The notes under the pieces: model-generated | Told to the model about the DNA's origin: nothing | Database searches by the model: none | The model's input: the letters and a program-made list of their open reading frames with translations, nothing else | Shown here: positions 53,534-62,825 of the stretch, in pieces | Layout of the letters: every line of letters begins with the position of its first letter | Position numbering within the stretch: the stretch's first letter is position 1 | Source of the DNA: CAVVZJ01 sp963752755 | GTDB lineage: Bacteria > Planctomycetota > Planctomycetia > Isosphaerales > Isosphaeraceae | Direction of reading: 5' to 3' | Assembly (NCBI GenBank): GCA_963752755.1 | Contig: CAVVZJ010000003.1 | Coordinates: forward strand, 496,001-560,000 | Length of the DNA stretch: 64,000 bases | Position numbers and translations under genes: made by a program

Positions 53534-55342
53534 ATGGGCTGGGAAACGCTGACGTCGATCATGAGCGGCCCGGCGTGGTTCACGGTGGGCCTGGTCGGGG
53601 TGCTGGTCGGATTGCTGGCCCTGACGCGGGTCTCGCCGGACGTGATCCTGGTTGGCGGGGTGACGCTGCTGCTCCTGCTCGGGATCATCACGCCGACCGA
53701 GGCGCTGGGGGGGATGGCCAACGAGGGGATGGTCACAGTCGGGGCGATGTACGTCGTCGTGACCGGCCTGCGGGACACGGGCGGGGTCGCCTGGCTGGTT
53801 CAGCGACTCTTCGGGAGGCCGAAGACGCTCGTGGGGGCCCAGTCGCGGATGATGGCGCCGGTCATTGGCATGAGCGCCTTCCTGAATAATACGCCGGTGG
53901 TGGCGATGATGATTCCGGCGGTCAGCGACTGGGCGAAGCTCAACCGCTTTCCGGCGTCGAAGCTGATGATCCCGCTAAGCTACGCGGCGATCCTCGGCGG
54001 GACCTGCACCCTGATCGGCACGAGCACGAATCTGGTCGTGCACGGCCTGCTCCTGAAGACGCCCGGTCAGCGCGGCCTGGAGATGTTCGAGATTGCCTGG
54101 GTCGGCGTACCGAGTGCGCTGCTGGGTGTGACGTATGTCTTGCTGTTCAGCCGCTGGCTCTTGCCGGATCGGGCCTCGGCGATGAGCCAGCTCGGCGACC
54201 CGCGGCAATACACGGTGGAGATGCTGGTGCGGTCGGGCAGCCCGCTGGCCGGTCAGACGATCGAGCAGGCGGGTTTGCGACACCTGCCAGGGATGTTCCT
54301 CGTGGAGATCGACCGCGACGGCACGATCCTGCCGGCGCCCGAGCCCTCGGACACGCTCCGGGCCGGCGACCGCCTGGTGTTCGCTGGGGTGGTCGAGTCG
54401 GTGGTGGACCTCCAGAAGTTCCGGGGGTTGGAGCCGGCGACGGACCAGGTCTTCAAGCTGGAATCACCGCGACGCGACCGCTGCCTGATCGAGGCGGTGG
54501 TCGCGCCGAGCAACCCGATGGTCGGCCGCTCGATCCGCGAGGCGCGGTTCCGCAACACGTACAACGCCGCCGTGATCGCCGTGGCCCGCGACGGCGAGCG
54601 GATCAAGAAGAAGATCGGCGACATCGTGCTCCGGGCCGGCGACACACTGCTGGTCGAGGCGCACCCGTCGTTCGTCGAGCATCAACGCAACGCCCGGGAC
54701 TTCCTCCTCGTCAGCCCGCTGGAGCAATCGAGCCCGCCGCGCCACGAACGGGCGTGGGTGGCGCTGGTGATCCTGGCTCTGGTCGTGACGCTGGCGGCGC
54801 TGAACTGGCTCAGCATGCTCAAGGCGTCGCTTCTCGGCGCCGGCTTGATGATCCTGACCCGCTGCTGCGCCAGTCGCGAGGCTCGCCGGAGCGTGGACTG
54901 GCAGGTCTTGCTCGTGATCGCGGCCTCGTTCGGTCTGGGCAGCGCGTTGGAGACGACCGGCGCCGCCAAGGCGATCGCGGGTGGCCTGATCTCGCTGGCC
55001 GGCGGTCACCCCTGGGTCTCGCTGGCGGTTGTCTATGGCGTGACGATGTTCTTCACCGAGCTGATCACCAACAACGCCGCCGCCGTTTTGGTCTATCCGA
55101 TCGCGCTGGCCACGAGCCTGCGTCTGGGCGTGTCGTTCCTGCCGTTCGCCACGGCGATCATGATGGCCGCCTCCGCCAGCTTCTCGACGCCGATCGGCTA
55201 CCAGACGAACCTGATGGTCTATGGCCCCGGCGGGTATCGTTTCAGTGATTACTTCCGGGTCGGCATCCCCCTGAACCTGATGATGTGGGCCCTCTCGACG
55301 ACCCTGATCCCCTGGATCTGGCCGTTTCAGGCGGGGGGTTGA
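53534..55342 (+). CDS. SLC13-type anion permease with two RCK_C (TrkA-C) domains
   Basis: About 602 residues from ATG 53534. The N-terminal half has membrane helices FTVGLVGVLVGLLALTRVSP and the NNTP motif in GMSAFLNNTPVVAMMIPAVS, plus GTSTNLVVHG. Two TrkA-C domains follow (about 223-302 and 313-389: IEQAGLRHLPGMFLVEIDRD; IREARFRNTYNAAVIAVARD). The second membrane half contains ELITNNAAAVLVYPIALATS and IGYQTNLMVYGPGGYRFSDY. This is the divalent anion:sodium symporter/CitT-like fold with regulatory RCK domains, seen in sulfate or dicarboxylate uptake. The substrate is not predictable. The frame stays open far upstream (52688) but the family starts near 53534. Confidence 0.93.
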   Translation: MGWETLTSIMSGPAWFTVGLVGVLVGLLALTRVSPDVILVGGVTLLLLLGIITPTEALGGMANEGMVTVGAMYVVVTGLRDTGGVAWLVQRLFGRPKTLVGAQSRMMAPVIGMSAFLNNTPVVAMMIPAVSDWAKLNRFPASKLMIPLSYAAILGGTCTLIGTSTNLVVHGLLLKTPGQRGLEMFEIAWVGVPSALLGVTYVLLFSRWLLPDRASAMSQLGDPRQYTVEMLVRSGSPLAGQTIEQAGLRHLPGMFLVEIDRDGTILPAPEPSDTLRAGDRLVFAGVVESVVDLQKFRGLEPATDQVFKLESPRRDRCLIEAVVAPSNPMVGRSIREARFRNTYNAAVIAVARDGERIKKKIGDIVLRAGDTLLVEAHPSFVEHQRNARDFLLVSPLEQSSPPRHERAWVALVILALVVTLAALNWLSMLKASLLGAGLMILTRCCASREARRSVDWQVLLVIAASFGLGSALETTGAAKAIAGGLISLAGGHPWVSLAVVYGVTMFFTELITNNAAAVLVYPIALATSLRLGVSFLPFATAIMMAASASFSTPIGYQTNLMVYGPGGYRFSDYFRVGIPLNLMMWALSTTLIPWIWPFQAGG

Positions 55343-55382
55343 TGGGAGGATCGGTCGGGGTGGCCGAGGCCCAGCCGAAGGA

Positions 55383-55418
55383 GTGCCCCGGGAACCGCGG
55401 CTTCCGCCAGCGGGGCAC
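55383..55418. terminator. hairpin between convergent genes
   Basis: GTGCCCCG (55383-55390) and CGGGGCAC (55411-55418) form an 8 bp stem. GGAA and TTCC inside extend pairing with a small internal bulge. It lies between the SLC13 stop and the sulfotransferase stop on the other strand. Confidence 0.55.
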
Positions 55419-55559
55419 GTTCCGCGGTGCTTCCGTTGACCCCGGCCCTCCGTCCGTCCAGACGCTGGGCACCGACTTGGCCCCTGAGCCGGACGCGATT
55501 CTCCCTGACGGACGCACGAGGGTCAGTTCCAACGAACGCTGGAGAATTCGCAGGGTGGC

Positions 55560-56549
55560 TTATCTCTCCAGGCGACGGATGGTTGGCCAGGAGTCGAGCC
55601 GCGGGCCGAGCCAGGCCCTCAACTCCTTCAGGTCCTCGGCGATCAGCTCCAGGGCTCGCTCCAGGGCCCGCTCCGGGATGGGCGGAGCGGTGGGGGCCGG
55701 CGGCGCGACGGAGAGGGCGGCCCGCTTCGCGAACTGGTTAATCGGACCGGGCAGGCGCTGCACGATGCGGGACAGGCCGGGGTAACGCCTGGCCAGCGTT
55801 CCCAGCGTCGCGACCGTTCGGAGTTGCCTGGCGGAGTTGACCTCCGACAGCGGCTCTCGCCACGCGGGTGTCTCCTCGATCTCCAGATAGCGTGCCAGGT
55901 CGGCCAGGACCCGGGGATGGTCGGCGTACAGCTCTTCGGCGATCAGCACATGAACGGCATCGTCGCCGAATTCGCGGCGATAGGCGGCGAGCTGGTGGGC
56001 GTAAAGGGTGGAGTCGATGATGACCGGATCCCGGTCGATCACGTCGCCCAGTGTCTCGTCGGGTCGGTAGAGGCCGATGGAAACACAGTGCTTGTAGTGG
56101 CTCTCGATCCGCTTGAGCGGATCGCGAAGGATGTAGACGAGCTTCGGCCGACCCAGGCGGGCGTGGATCCGTTGCGGGACCGGGCCGCAGTGCGGGTCCC
56201 GGGTGTAGGTGGTCGAGGCCTCGCCGACCAGGGTCTTGCCGGCCGGGCAAGGTCGGAAGAGTTCGAGATAGGCTTCCCAGGCGAGCGGGTCGTCGTCGGT
56301 GGGCTTGCTGAAGAAGTGCGGCTCCTTGGTCTCGGGGAACCAGACCCTGGGATGCTGCATGAGGAGCTGGTAGAGGAGCGTCGTCGAGGCCTTCATGGCG
56401 CCGATGATCAGGAGATTCGGCTGGATGCGGCCCTCGGGGTCCCGGGGAGGAAGCGGCTCGCTCCGGTCGCCGGTCCCTGTCGGCTGAGGGTCGGCCGTCA
56501 CGCTCTCCGAACGGCCTTGGTGTTGACTCTGTTCTTGGGAGGACGGCAT
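55560..56549 (-). CDS. sulfotransferase family protein
   Basis: A 329-residue cytosolic protein from ATG 56549. The PAPS 5'-phosphosulfate loop is IIGAMKASTTLLYQLL (about 48-63). HPRVWFPETKEPHFFSKPTD, then GEASTTYTRDP and the 3'-phosphate motif VYILRDPLKRIESHYKH are typical for heparan-sulfate-type sulfotransferases (Sulfotransfer_1/3). The loop ends KAS rather than KCG/KSG; the Lys is conserved. It would transfer sulfate from PAPS to a carbohydrate or lipid. No PAPS synthesis gene is near. Family members are many in planctomycetes, which make sulfated polysaccharides. Confidence 0.92.
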   Translation of the reverse strand: MPSSQEQSQHQGRSESVTADPQPTGTGDRSEPLPPRDPEGRIQPNLLIIGAMKASTTLLYQLLMQHPRVWFPETKEPHFFSKPTDDDPLAWEAYLELFRPCPAGKTLVGEASTTYTRDPHCGPVPQRIHARLGRPKLVYILRDPLKRIESHYKHCVSIGLYRPDETLGDVIDRDPVIIDSTLYAHQLAAYRREFGDDAVHVLIAEELYADHPRVLADLARYLEIEETPAWREPLSEVNSARQLRTVATLGTLARRYPGLSRIVQRLPGPINQFAKRAALSVAPPAPTAPPIPERALERALELIAEDLKELRAWLGPRLDSWPTIRRLER

Positions 56550-57060
56550 CTGGCGACGCTCCTGGTACGACTCCGTTGACGTTCCCCTGGCCGATTCTCC
56601 GACCTCGGGCGGGGTGACGTCGCATTCTGCAAGGTCCGGTTTGCCCGACCGGACAGTGACCTCGGATCACCCGGGTGCCATCGCCAGCATGGGCTCGTCC
56701 GGGATCGTAACGCAACCCCGATGGAACCCCGGGTGGCAAAACGCCACGGAGGCTTGCCAGAAAGCGACATCATCGGGGCCTGGCAGCCCGAGGGGACCGA
56801 AGGCGGAAGATCGACTTATCACATGAGCGACCTTAAGTGATCGACCGGGATAAGTCAATCAATTTCGACGTGCGGGTGGCCGAGGCCAGGCACGAGGCAG
56901 GATCCTGCCGCGAGCTTGCCCCGGAATCGCGGCCTGGGCCCCCGAGGCCCGTTCACCCGCGTCCCATTATGGTAACATGGTGAGGCTGCTTCTCGGCGGG
57001 CCGAGCCTCAAAGCCGGGGCGGTTCGGCGGCGCGGGAGAGTTTCCGGGATGGGGTTGGTC
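56550..57060. other. gene-free interval between divergent genes
   Basis: About 510 bases between the sulfotransferase start (minus) and the protease start (plus). I see no coding frame of the right composition. A short AT-richer patch at about 56815-56865 might hold a promoter; nothing else stands out. Confidence 0.45.
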
Positions 57061-58323
57061 ATGTCGAACCGCTCGACGTTCGTCTGGACGTTCGCGGCCG
57101 TCGTGCTCCTCGACGGCGCGGCTTGGGGCCAGGAGGTGGTGCCGCCGAGGGAGGTGCGGGTCCTCCGGGTCTTCTTCGTGCCGAAGGGCGAGAGGACGCC
57201 GACGGCGGACCAGGACCGGAGGCTCTGGAGGCACCTGGAGTGGTCGCGGGCGCGGTATCGGGAGTTGCTCGGGAACCGGGACACGTTCGCGATCGAGGGC
57301 GGGAAGGCGCGGGTGTATCGGGCCGAACGGCCGCTGTCGTTCTACCGGGAGCAACCGGAAATGGCGGCGCCGCAGGTCGTGAGCGAGTTGCTCGCGGGGC
57401 TGGAGGTCAACCGGTACAACGCCCCGTACATCCTGCTCGTCGTGCTGATGAACCCGGAGGACCACTTCCCGGTCGGCGGCGGGAGGCCGCTCAACGGGGG
57501 GTATGGCACCGGCGGCGGGATCGTCGTGCTGTCGTCGTTCTCCCTGGATCGGTCGCCCAACTTCCAGTCCACCCTGCAGCACGAACTCGGGCACGCGTTC
57601 GGCCTGCCGCATGTGGACGCATATCTGTATGACATGAAAAGCAATAATTCCATCATGTCCTACAATCCGAATCACCACACAAACGGATTCACGCCGAGCC
57701 GGACCCCCGGCGGGATGATCCCGGAGGACATCCGCGGGCTGGCCCTGAACCGGCGGGCCTTCCCGAAGCTGCGGTTCGATCCGGAGCAGGACGTCCCGAA
57801 GGGGTACACGATGGCCGGACTCGTCACCCTCGGGCCGATGACGATTCCGGGTCAGCCGGACGGAGTGACGGTAACGACCGACTCGGGCGAGGAGTTCGGG
57901 TCGAAGGTCGGCAACATCGTGCAAGGGCGGATCGGGGCGAGCAAGAAGACCGGAGAAGTGACGTTCGACTCGGGGACGATGTGGCAGTCCGCGAAGGCGA
58001 CGGACGGCTGGGTGTCGGTGGACGTCACCTTTCCCGATGAGGTGACGTTGACGCGACTGGCGGTCCACTCGCAGCACAGCGGAATCTACCACGCAGCCGA
58101 GGCCGTTCGGGTGCTCGTGAGGGATTCTGGGGAAGGGTTCCGGGAGGTCGCGGAGGCGGCGTTGAAGTCAGTGGACGATACGGTGAACCTGCCGGAGACG
58201 AAGGGCCGGGGCTGGCGGTTCCAGTTCCGCGCTGGGCCGAGCGGGATCGTCGTCCTGAGGGGCCTCCAGTTCTTCTCCGGGGACGACGAGCTGTTCCCGC
58301 CGCTGGTCCCCTACGAGCCGTGA
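57061..58323 (+). CDS. secreted metzincin-type zinc metalloprotease
   Basis: About 420 residues from ATG 57061 (ATG 57049 is an alternative). The signal peptide is STFVWTFAAVVLLDGAAWG. The zinc motif HELGHAFGLPH places His174, Glu175, His178 and His184 in the HExxHxxGxxH order of metzincins. A Met-turn follows (SIMSY with Met199). The C-terminal 150 residues are a beta-sandwich carbohydrate-binding-like module (WVSVDVTFPDEVTLTRLAVH, then SGIVVLRGLQFF, F5/8-type look). Family resemblance is to uncharacterised planctomycete metalloproteases, not to a named MEROPS family. A strong hairpin (58399-58426) follows. Confidence 0.87.
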   Translation: MSNRSTFVWTFAAVVLLDGAAWGQEVVPPREVRVLRVFFVPKGERTPTADQDRRLWRHLEWSRARYRELLGNRDTFAIEGGKARVYRAERPLSFYREQPEMAAPQVVSELLAGLEVNRYNAPYILLVVLMNPEDHFPVGGGRPLNGGYGTGGGIVVLSSFSLDRSPNFQSTLQHELGHAFGLPHVDAYLYDMKSNNSIMSYNPNHHTNGFTPSRTPGGMIPEDIRGLALNRRAFPKLRFDPEQDVPKGYTMAGLVTLGPMTIPGQPDGVTVTTDSGEEFGSKVGNIVQGRIGASKKTGEVTFDSGTMWQSAKATDGWVSVDVTFPDEVTLTRLAVHSQHSGIYHAAEAVRVLVRDSGEGFREVAEAALKSVDDTVNLPETKGRGWRFQFRAGPSGIVVLRGLQFFSGDDELFPPLVPYEP

Positions 58324-58398
58324 ACAGGTCAACACAATCGCCAACGAACGGAGGCCGGGGCGTGGCGCGGTTTCTTGATCCTGGATCGAACGGTCGGA

Positions 58399-58426
58399 AG
58401 ATCCAGGCTCAAGGGAGCCTGGATCT
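58399..58426. terminator. strong hairpin between convergent genes
   Basis: AGATCCAGGCTC (58399-58410) and GAGCCTGGATCT (58415-58426) form a perfect 12 bp stem with an AAGG loop. It lies 76 bases past the protease stop and 79 bases past the end of the minus-strand gene at 58505. It could terminate both. Confidence 0.75.
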
Positions 58427-58504
58427 CCACCGGTCGGACGGATGATCCGGAACATGGAGGGAAGGGTCGGTCTGATCGGGACCCGATCAGCGGCTCAACT
58501 CCGG

Positions 58505-59779
58505 TCAGTGGTCGGGAACGGGCTGGCGGAGGAACAGGACCTGGTTGAAGGCGGGTCCGTAGTAGGGCTTGTAGGCCAGGGGGACGACCTCGTTGAAAGT
58601 CGGCTTGGGTTGCTCCTCGCGCTCGGGCCGACTGGTACCGGTCAGCGAGGCGAGCCAGTCGCGCCAGGGCTCAACGTCCTCGCCGAGGGCCTGGCCGGTC
58701 GCGTCCTTGAGGACCCGGGCGATGTGTCCCTTGAATTGCTCGCGGGCCTGGTTCATCGACTCGATCCGGACGACGTCGTTGCGGAGCTGCATTGAGGCGG
58801 AGGCGACCCCTTTGAGAGCCTCGGCGGCGATCTGGCGGGGCGAGATGACATACTCGACCACGTCGGAATCCTGAACGTTCGTCGTGATCCCGCCGATTTT
58901 CAAGGGGTGCTGGAACGAGGCGATGGTGGGCCCCTGACGGAAGATCAAGGGGGAGCCGGTGTTGTCGTAGGTGATGATGTCGCCGGGACGGTAGCCGACG
59001 TTCGGCGGCGGGGGCGGGGCGTAGAAGCGCCGGACGTTGAAGCGATCCCCCTCGACGAACAGGATGCCCGGCGAGCCGGGACCGGCGACGGGTCGGACCT
59101 CGTACTTGAGCAGCTTCGGCATCAAGGCGACCAGGAACTCGACGAACTCGACCGGCTCCCGGCCGCGGAGCGTCTCGGTGGCCATCCGGCGGACGTCGGC
59201 ACTGACGCCGTAGATCGAGAGGCTGGCCAGGGTTTTCGAGGCCACCGGGCCGCGGACCTGGCCGAGGACCTGGATCAAGATCCGTTGATCGGCGGGGCTC
59301 CGGTCGGCGAACTCGCGGTAGAGGGAAGGCACGGCGCGGGGATCGACGATCCGGGCGAGGGCGGCCTCGGCCTCGTCGCGACGGGGGCCGCCGTGGATGT
59401 GGCGGTGGATCGCCTTGAACTCGGAGGCCCAGCGGGCGTCGGCCTTCTCCTGCTCCCTGGCCTCGGCGATCTGCTCGTCGAGCATCCAGCGGCCTTTATA
59501 TTTCTTGTAGCCGAGCCGTTTCCAGGCGGAGTCGCGTTTGGGGTCGAGCTGCACGACGTTGGCGAAGTGGAGCCGGGCCTCAGCCTCCAGGCCGTGCTGC
59601 TCGCACCAGATCGCCAGCCGCCACTGATCGTGCGAGGTCATCGCCGCACGCTCGTTCAAGCCGTTGTACTCGGCCAGGGCGGCACCCGTGGCGGAGTCGG
59701 CCTGCGCCGCGGTGGGGGTGGCGTCGGACGGGTCGGCCTGAAGCACCAGCAAGATCCCGAGCAGGGCCGTTGCAATCAT
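58505..59779 (-). CDS. secreted TPR/HEAT-like protein, unknown function
   Basis: About 424 residues from ATG 59779, with signal peptide MIATALLGILLVLQADPSDA. QWRLAIWCEQHGLEAEARLH and FANVVQLDPKRDSAWKRLGY form a TPR-like pair, followed by KYKGRWMLDEQIAEAREQEK. HEAT-like helices follow (DPRAVPSLYREFADRSPADQ, LGQVRGPVASKTLASLSIYG). The C-terminal 200 residues are of unknown fold, with GGITTNVQDSDVVEYVISPR and FNEVVPLAYKPYYGPAFNQV. The start before position 14 of the open frame is not used, since the signal begins at 59779. Common in planctomycetes; function unknown. Confidence 0.87.
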   Translation of the reverse strand: MIATALLGILLVLQADPSDATPTAAQADSATGAALAEYNGLNERAAMTSHDQWRLAIWCEQHGLEAEARLHFANVVQLDPKRDSAWKRLGYKKYKGRWMLDEQIAEAREQEKADARWASEFKAIHRHIHGGPRRDEAEAALARIVDPRAVPSLYREFADRSPADQRILIQVLGQVRGPVASKTLASLSIYGVSADVRRMATETLRGREPVEFVEFLVALMPKLLKYEVRPVAGPGSPGILFVEGDRFNVRRFYAPPPPPNVGYRPGDIITYDNTGSPLIFRQGPTIASFQHPLKIGGITTNVQDSDVVEYVISPRQIAAEALKGVASASMQLRNDVVRIESMNQAREQFKGHIARVLKDATGQALGEDVEPWRDWLASLTGTSRPEREEQPKPTFNEVVPLAYKPYYGPAFNQVLFLRQPVPDH

Positions 59780-59961
59780 TCCGTCGCCTCCGGGTCCGCG
59801 ACCTGGGAAGCCCGTCATCGGGCCAGACTTCCGATGGATGAGCCAGAAAGCTGTTGTGCCCGTGAGCCTCCTTGCTCGATCATTTGCCTGGAAGGGGGAT
59901 TCCCGGCAACAACACAGACTTTAGGGCAGATTCCGCGCCAGCGGCTGGAGGTTGGAGGCGT

Positions 59962-60864
59962 TCATCCGCCGGCGCCGGGGAGACCGAAGCGATTGCGGAG
60001 GTCGTTGAGGAAGGCGGCGAGGTCGGAGGGCAGGGGGGCCTCGACGCGGACGTCGCGGCCGGTGAGGGGGTGGCGGAAGCCGAGCGTCTGGGCGTGGAGG
60101 GCCTGGCGGCGGAATTGGGCCTTGGAACGGCGGAGCTCGGGGGAACGGTAGAGCGGGTCGCCGACGACGGGGTGTCCGATCGCGGCGAGATGCAGGCGGA
60201 TCTGGTGCGTGCGGCCGGTTTCGAGCCAGCAGGCGAGCAGGGTCGCGACCGGTCCGAATCGCTCAACGACGCGGTAATGAGTCACGGCGTGGACGCCCTC
60301 ACCCGGCTCGCGAGCCACGGCGCGGCGACGCTCGCCGCGATCGACGAGGGGCAGGTCCACCGTCCCCAACTCGCGACGCAAGCTGCCCTCGACGACCGCG
60401 AGGTACTGCCGCTCGACAGCGTGGGCCTTGAAGAGCGGCTGGAAGGCCCGCAACGCCTCGGGCGACCGGGCCAAGGCGAGGGCGCCGGAGGTCTCCTTGT
60501 CGAGGCGGTGGATCACGCCGACCTGGGGACGTCCGCCGTGCCGGAGGGCGAGGTAGCGCTCGGCGCGGTGGATGAGGGTGTCGTCCTCGTGGGCGGCGGT
60601 GGGGAGGGTGAGCAGTCCGGCGGGCTTGTCCACGATCAGGATGTGGGGGTCCTGGTGGAGAACCGTCAGCCCCACCTTGACGACGCGTCGGGCCTTGGGA
60701 CGGTTGGGGAAGAACTCGACCGCGGCGTCGGGCTCGACCAGGCGGCCGGGCTCATCGCAGCGTGAACCGGCGAGGTCGATGCGGCCATTGAGGACCGCCT
60801 CCTGGGCGGCGCGTCGGGAGAGGCCGAACCGCTCGGCGACGAGCTTGTCAAGGCGGGTCGTCAT
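59962..60864 (-). CDS. RluA-family pseudouridine synthase with S4 domain
   Basis: A 300-residue protein from ATG 60864 (MTTRLDKLVAERFGLSRRAA). The S4 RNA-binding domain spans about residues 1-55. The catalytic domain has ILIVDKPAGLLTLPT, the active-site motif GVIHRLDKETSGALALARS with Asp122, and LETGRTHQIRLHLAAIGHPV plus VGDPLYR. This is the RluA/RluC/RluD group, which modifies uridines in 23S rRNA or tRNA. The exact site cannot be read from sequence alone. The first 13 residues of the open frame upstream (to 60903) are excluded by family alignment. Next to it are an isomerase (61972) and another pseudouridine synthase (62740). Confidence 0.92.
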   Translation of the reverse strand: MTTRLDKLVAERFGLSRRAAQEAVLNGRIDLAGSRCDEPGRLVEPDAAVEFFPNRPKARRVVKVGLTVLHQDPHILIVDKPAGLLTLPTAAHEDDTLIHRAERYLALRHGGRPQVGVIHRLDKETSGALALARSPEALRAFQPLFKAHAVERQYLAVVEGSLRRELGTVDLPLVDRGERRRAVAREPGEGVHAVTHYRVVERFGPVATLLACWLETGRTHQIRLHLAAIGHPVVGDPLYRSPELRRSKAQFRRQALHAQTLGFRHPLTGRDVRVEAPLPSDLAAFLNDLRNRFGLPGAGG

Positions 60865-61060
60865 GCGAGGGAGAGGGGGAACCGTCGGCTTGTGGGCGGA
60901 CAACGCATCCCTGAGAGGCCGCCCACTGATCGGACCCCGCGAGCCGATTGCTCGGGAGTCGAGGGGCCCGGTCCGTTCAGAATGAGACCGAACCGTCCGG
61001 GCGGGTCATCCTTGATCAAGGGGGGATTCTAACGTCGGAGAAGACCCGGGGCAACCCGAC

Positions 61061-61972
61061 TCAGGCGAGACCGGCCAGGCGACGGACGGTCTCCCAGGCG
61101 TATTGCGGCGTGCGGGTCGTGCCGTGCTCCATGCCAATGGCGCCGGCGTAGCCGAGCTGGCGGAGGCGCTGGAAGAGGTAAGCGTAATCGAGGTCGCCGG
61201 TGCCCGGCTCCTTGCGACCCGGCACGGCGCCGACCTCGACGAAGTGGATATGACCGGCCTTCAGCCCTTCTTCGAGCAAGGGGGAGACGTTTCCTTCGCC
61301 GAGCTGACGGTGGTAGATATCAAAATCGACCTTCACGCGGGGATGGCCGGTCTCGGCGGCGAAGGTAAACGCCTCGCGGGCCGTGAGCATCGTCATCTGG
61401 GGCGACTCGACACGGTTGAGCGGTTCGAGCGTCAGAGTGACGCCGTACTTCTCGGCGATCGGACCCGCCTTCTTCAAGCCGGCGATGATCTGGGAGCGCT
61501 GGGTTTCCCACGGGATGTCGGGCTGGAGGCGACCGACGAACGTGATCAGGTTCTCGGCGCCGAAGCGGCGAGCGACCTCGCAGGCGGCCTCGAAGTCGTC
61601 GAGGAAGGCGGCCTCCTCGCCGGTCTTGGTCAGGCCGGACGACCAGCCGGTCTTCGGGGCGCCGGTGATGCTGACGCAGCGCAGGCCATGCTGGTGCTGG
61701 GCCGCGAGCATGGCATCGAGGTCCTTGCCCTGGTAGCCCCAGAAGCCGAAATGCTGGGAGCCGCAGGCGGCGACGGCGGCGATCCGGCGGTCGTAGGGCA
61801 TCTCGCGGGGGAACATCAATTCGAGGTTCATGGCGAGGCTGTAGCGGGGCGGAGGCAGGTCCCCCGCGTCGCCGTCGTCGGCCCGCTGGAGGGCCGGCGG
61901 ACGCGCCGCGCCGATCACCAAAGGGGGCGTCAGGACGCCCGTTGCCAGGAATTGCCGACGCGTACCGCGCAT
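61061..61972 (-). CDS. hydroxypyruvate isomerase-like TIM-barrel protein with Tat signal
   Basis: About 303 residues from ATG 61972: MRGTRRQFLATGVLTPPLVI is a twin-arginine signal. The barrel has PRYSLAMNLELMFPREMPYD, then YGVTLTLEPLNRVESPQMTM (metal Glu in LEPLN), VKVDFDIYHRQLGEGNVSPL and GYAGAIGMEHGTTRTP (second metal Glu). This is the sugar phosphate isomerase/epimerase superfamily in its hydroxypyruvate isomerase (Hyi) branch, EC 5.3.1.22. Tat export of such enzymes is common in planctomycetes and suggests a periplasmic, possibly different, substrate. TGA ends at 61061. The upstream gene stops 165 bases away. Confidence 0.9.
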   Translation of the reverse strand: MRGTRRQFLATGVLTPPLVIGAARPPALQRADDGDAGDLPPPRYSLAMNLELMFPREMPYDRRIAAVAACGSQHFGFWGYQGKDLDAMLAAQHQHGLRCVSITGAPKTGWSSGLTKTGEEAAFLDDFEAACEVARRFGAENLITFVGRLQPDIPWETQRSQIIAGLKKAGPIAEKYGVTLTLEPLNRVESPQMTMLTAREAFTFAAETGHPRVKVDFDIYHRQLGEGNVSPLLEEGLKAGHIHFVEVGAVPGRKEPGTGDLDYAYLFQRLRQLGYAGAIGMEHGTTRTPQYAWETVRRLAGLA

Positions 61973-62006
61973 GAGTCGCCTCACCCCCTCCGCGGACCCG
62001 GAACCC

Positions 62007-62022
62007 CCCGCAGACGTGCGGG
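62007..62022 (-). terminator. short hairpin after the RluE-like gene
   Basis: CCCGCA (62007-62012) and TGCGGG (62017-62022) form a 6 bp stem around GACG, about 115 bases past the stop of the minus-strand pseudouridine synthase and before the isomerase start. Confidence 0.35.
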
Positions 62023-62137
62023 TGGGCGTTGATCCCTTGCTTACCAGTAAAACCCCACACCCGTGCGGGACGCAATGGCCGACCCGTCGGGATTGCGGTT
62101 TCCGGGAAGAACCCACGGCTTTCTGCATGGTCGGAAT

Positions 62138-62740
62138 TCACCCCGATTTACGAAGTCCGAGCGCGGTGCGTTCCTCGGGCGTGAGGTCGCGCCACTGGCC
62201 GGGGGAGAGGTCGCCCAGGGTGATCGGGCCGACGGCGACGCGGACAAGTCGCAGGGTGGGGTGGCCAACCGCCGCGGTCATGCGGCGGACCTGGCGGTTG
62301 CGGCCTTCGCGGAGGGTCAGCCGGAGCCAGGCCGTCGGGACGTTCTTGCGAAAGCGGATCGGAACCGGTCGAGGTGGCAACGCGGGCTCGTCGGTCAAAA
62401 GCTCGGCGCCGGCGGGGAGGGTCGGGCCATCCTTCAGCAAGACGCCACGGCGGAGGGCGTCGAGAGCCTCGGGTCCGGGCACACGCTCGACCTGGGCGAG
62501 ATAGACTTTCGCCTGGCCGAACCGTGGGTCCGCAAGCCGCAGGGAGAGGCGGCCGTCGTCGGTCAGCAGGAGCAGACCCTCGCTGTCGCGGTCGAGCCGG
62601 CCAACCGGATAGACGCGCGAGAACGGCACGAAGTCCTTGAGCGTCGCCCGGCCGGCGGCATCGGTGAACTGAGTGAGCACATCATAGGGCTTGAACAGGA
62701 CAAGGTAACGGAACCGACGGGCTGCCACCGCTTCCTCCAT
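62138..62740 (-). CDS. RsuA/RluB/RluE-type pseudouridine synthase without S4 domain
   Basis: About 200 residues from ATG 62740 (MEEAVAARRFRYLVLFKPYD). The catalytic motif is VYPVGRLDRDSEGLLLLTDD with the Asp after RL. YLAQVERVPGPEALDALRRG, then LTLREGRNRQVRRMTAAVGH and LVRVAVGPITLGDL are typical of RluE (E. coli 23S U2457), which also lacks the S4 domain. RluE is likely but RluB/F paralogues cannot be excluded. The frame extends to 62827 but family alignment starts here. A GGAGGAAGCGG purine tract covers the start. Confidence 0.9.
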   Translation of the reverse strand: MEEAVAARRFRYLVLFKPYDVLTQFTDAAGRATLKDFVPFSRVYPVGRLDRDSEGLLLLTDDGRLSLRLADPRFGQAKVYLAQVERVPGPEALDALRRGVLLKDGPTLPAGAELLTDEPALPPRPVPIRFRKNVPTAWLRLTLREGRNRQVRRMTAAVGHPTLRLVRVAVGPITLGDLSPGQWRDLTPEERTALGLRKSG

Positions 62741-62825
62741 TCTGAATCGTCGGGCCGATGGGGAACGTGAGCCAGGATCGGCCATAACCGTCTGCCATAT
62801 CCTATGGTTGCCGGGAGGGCACGCC

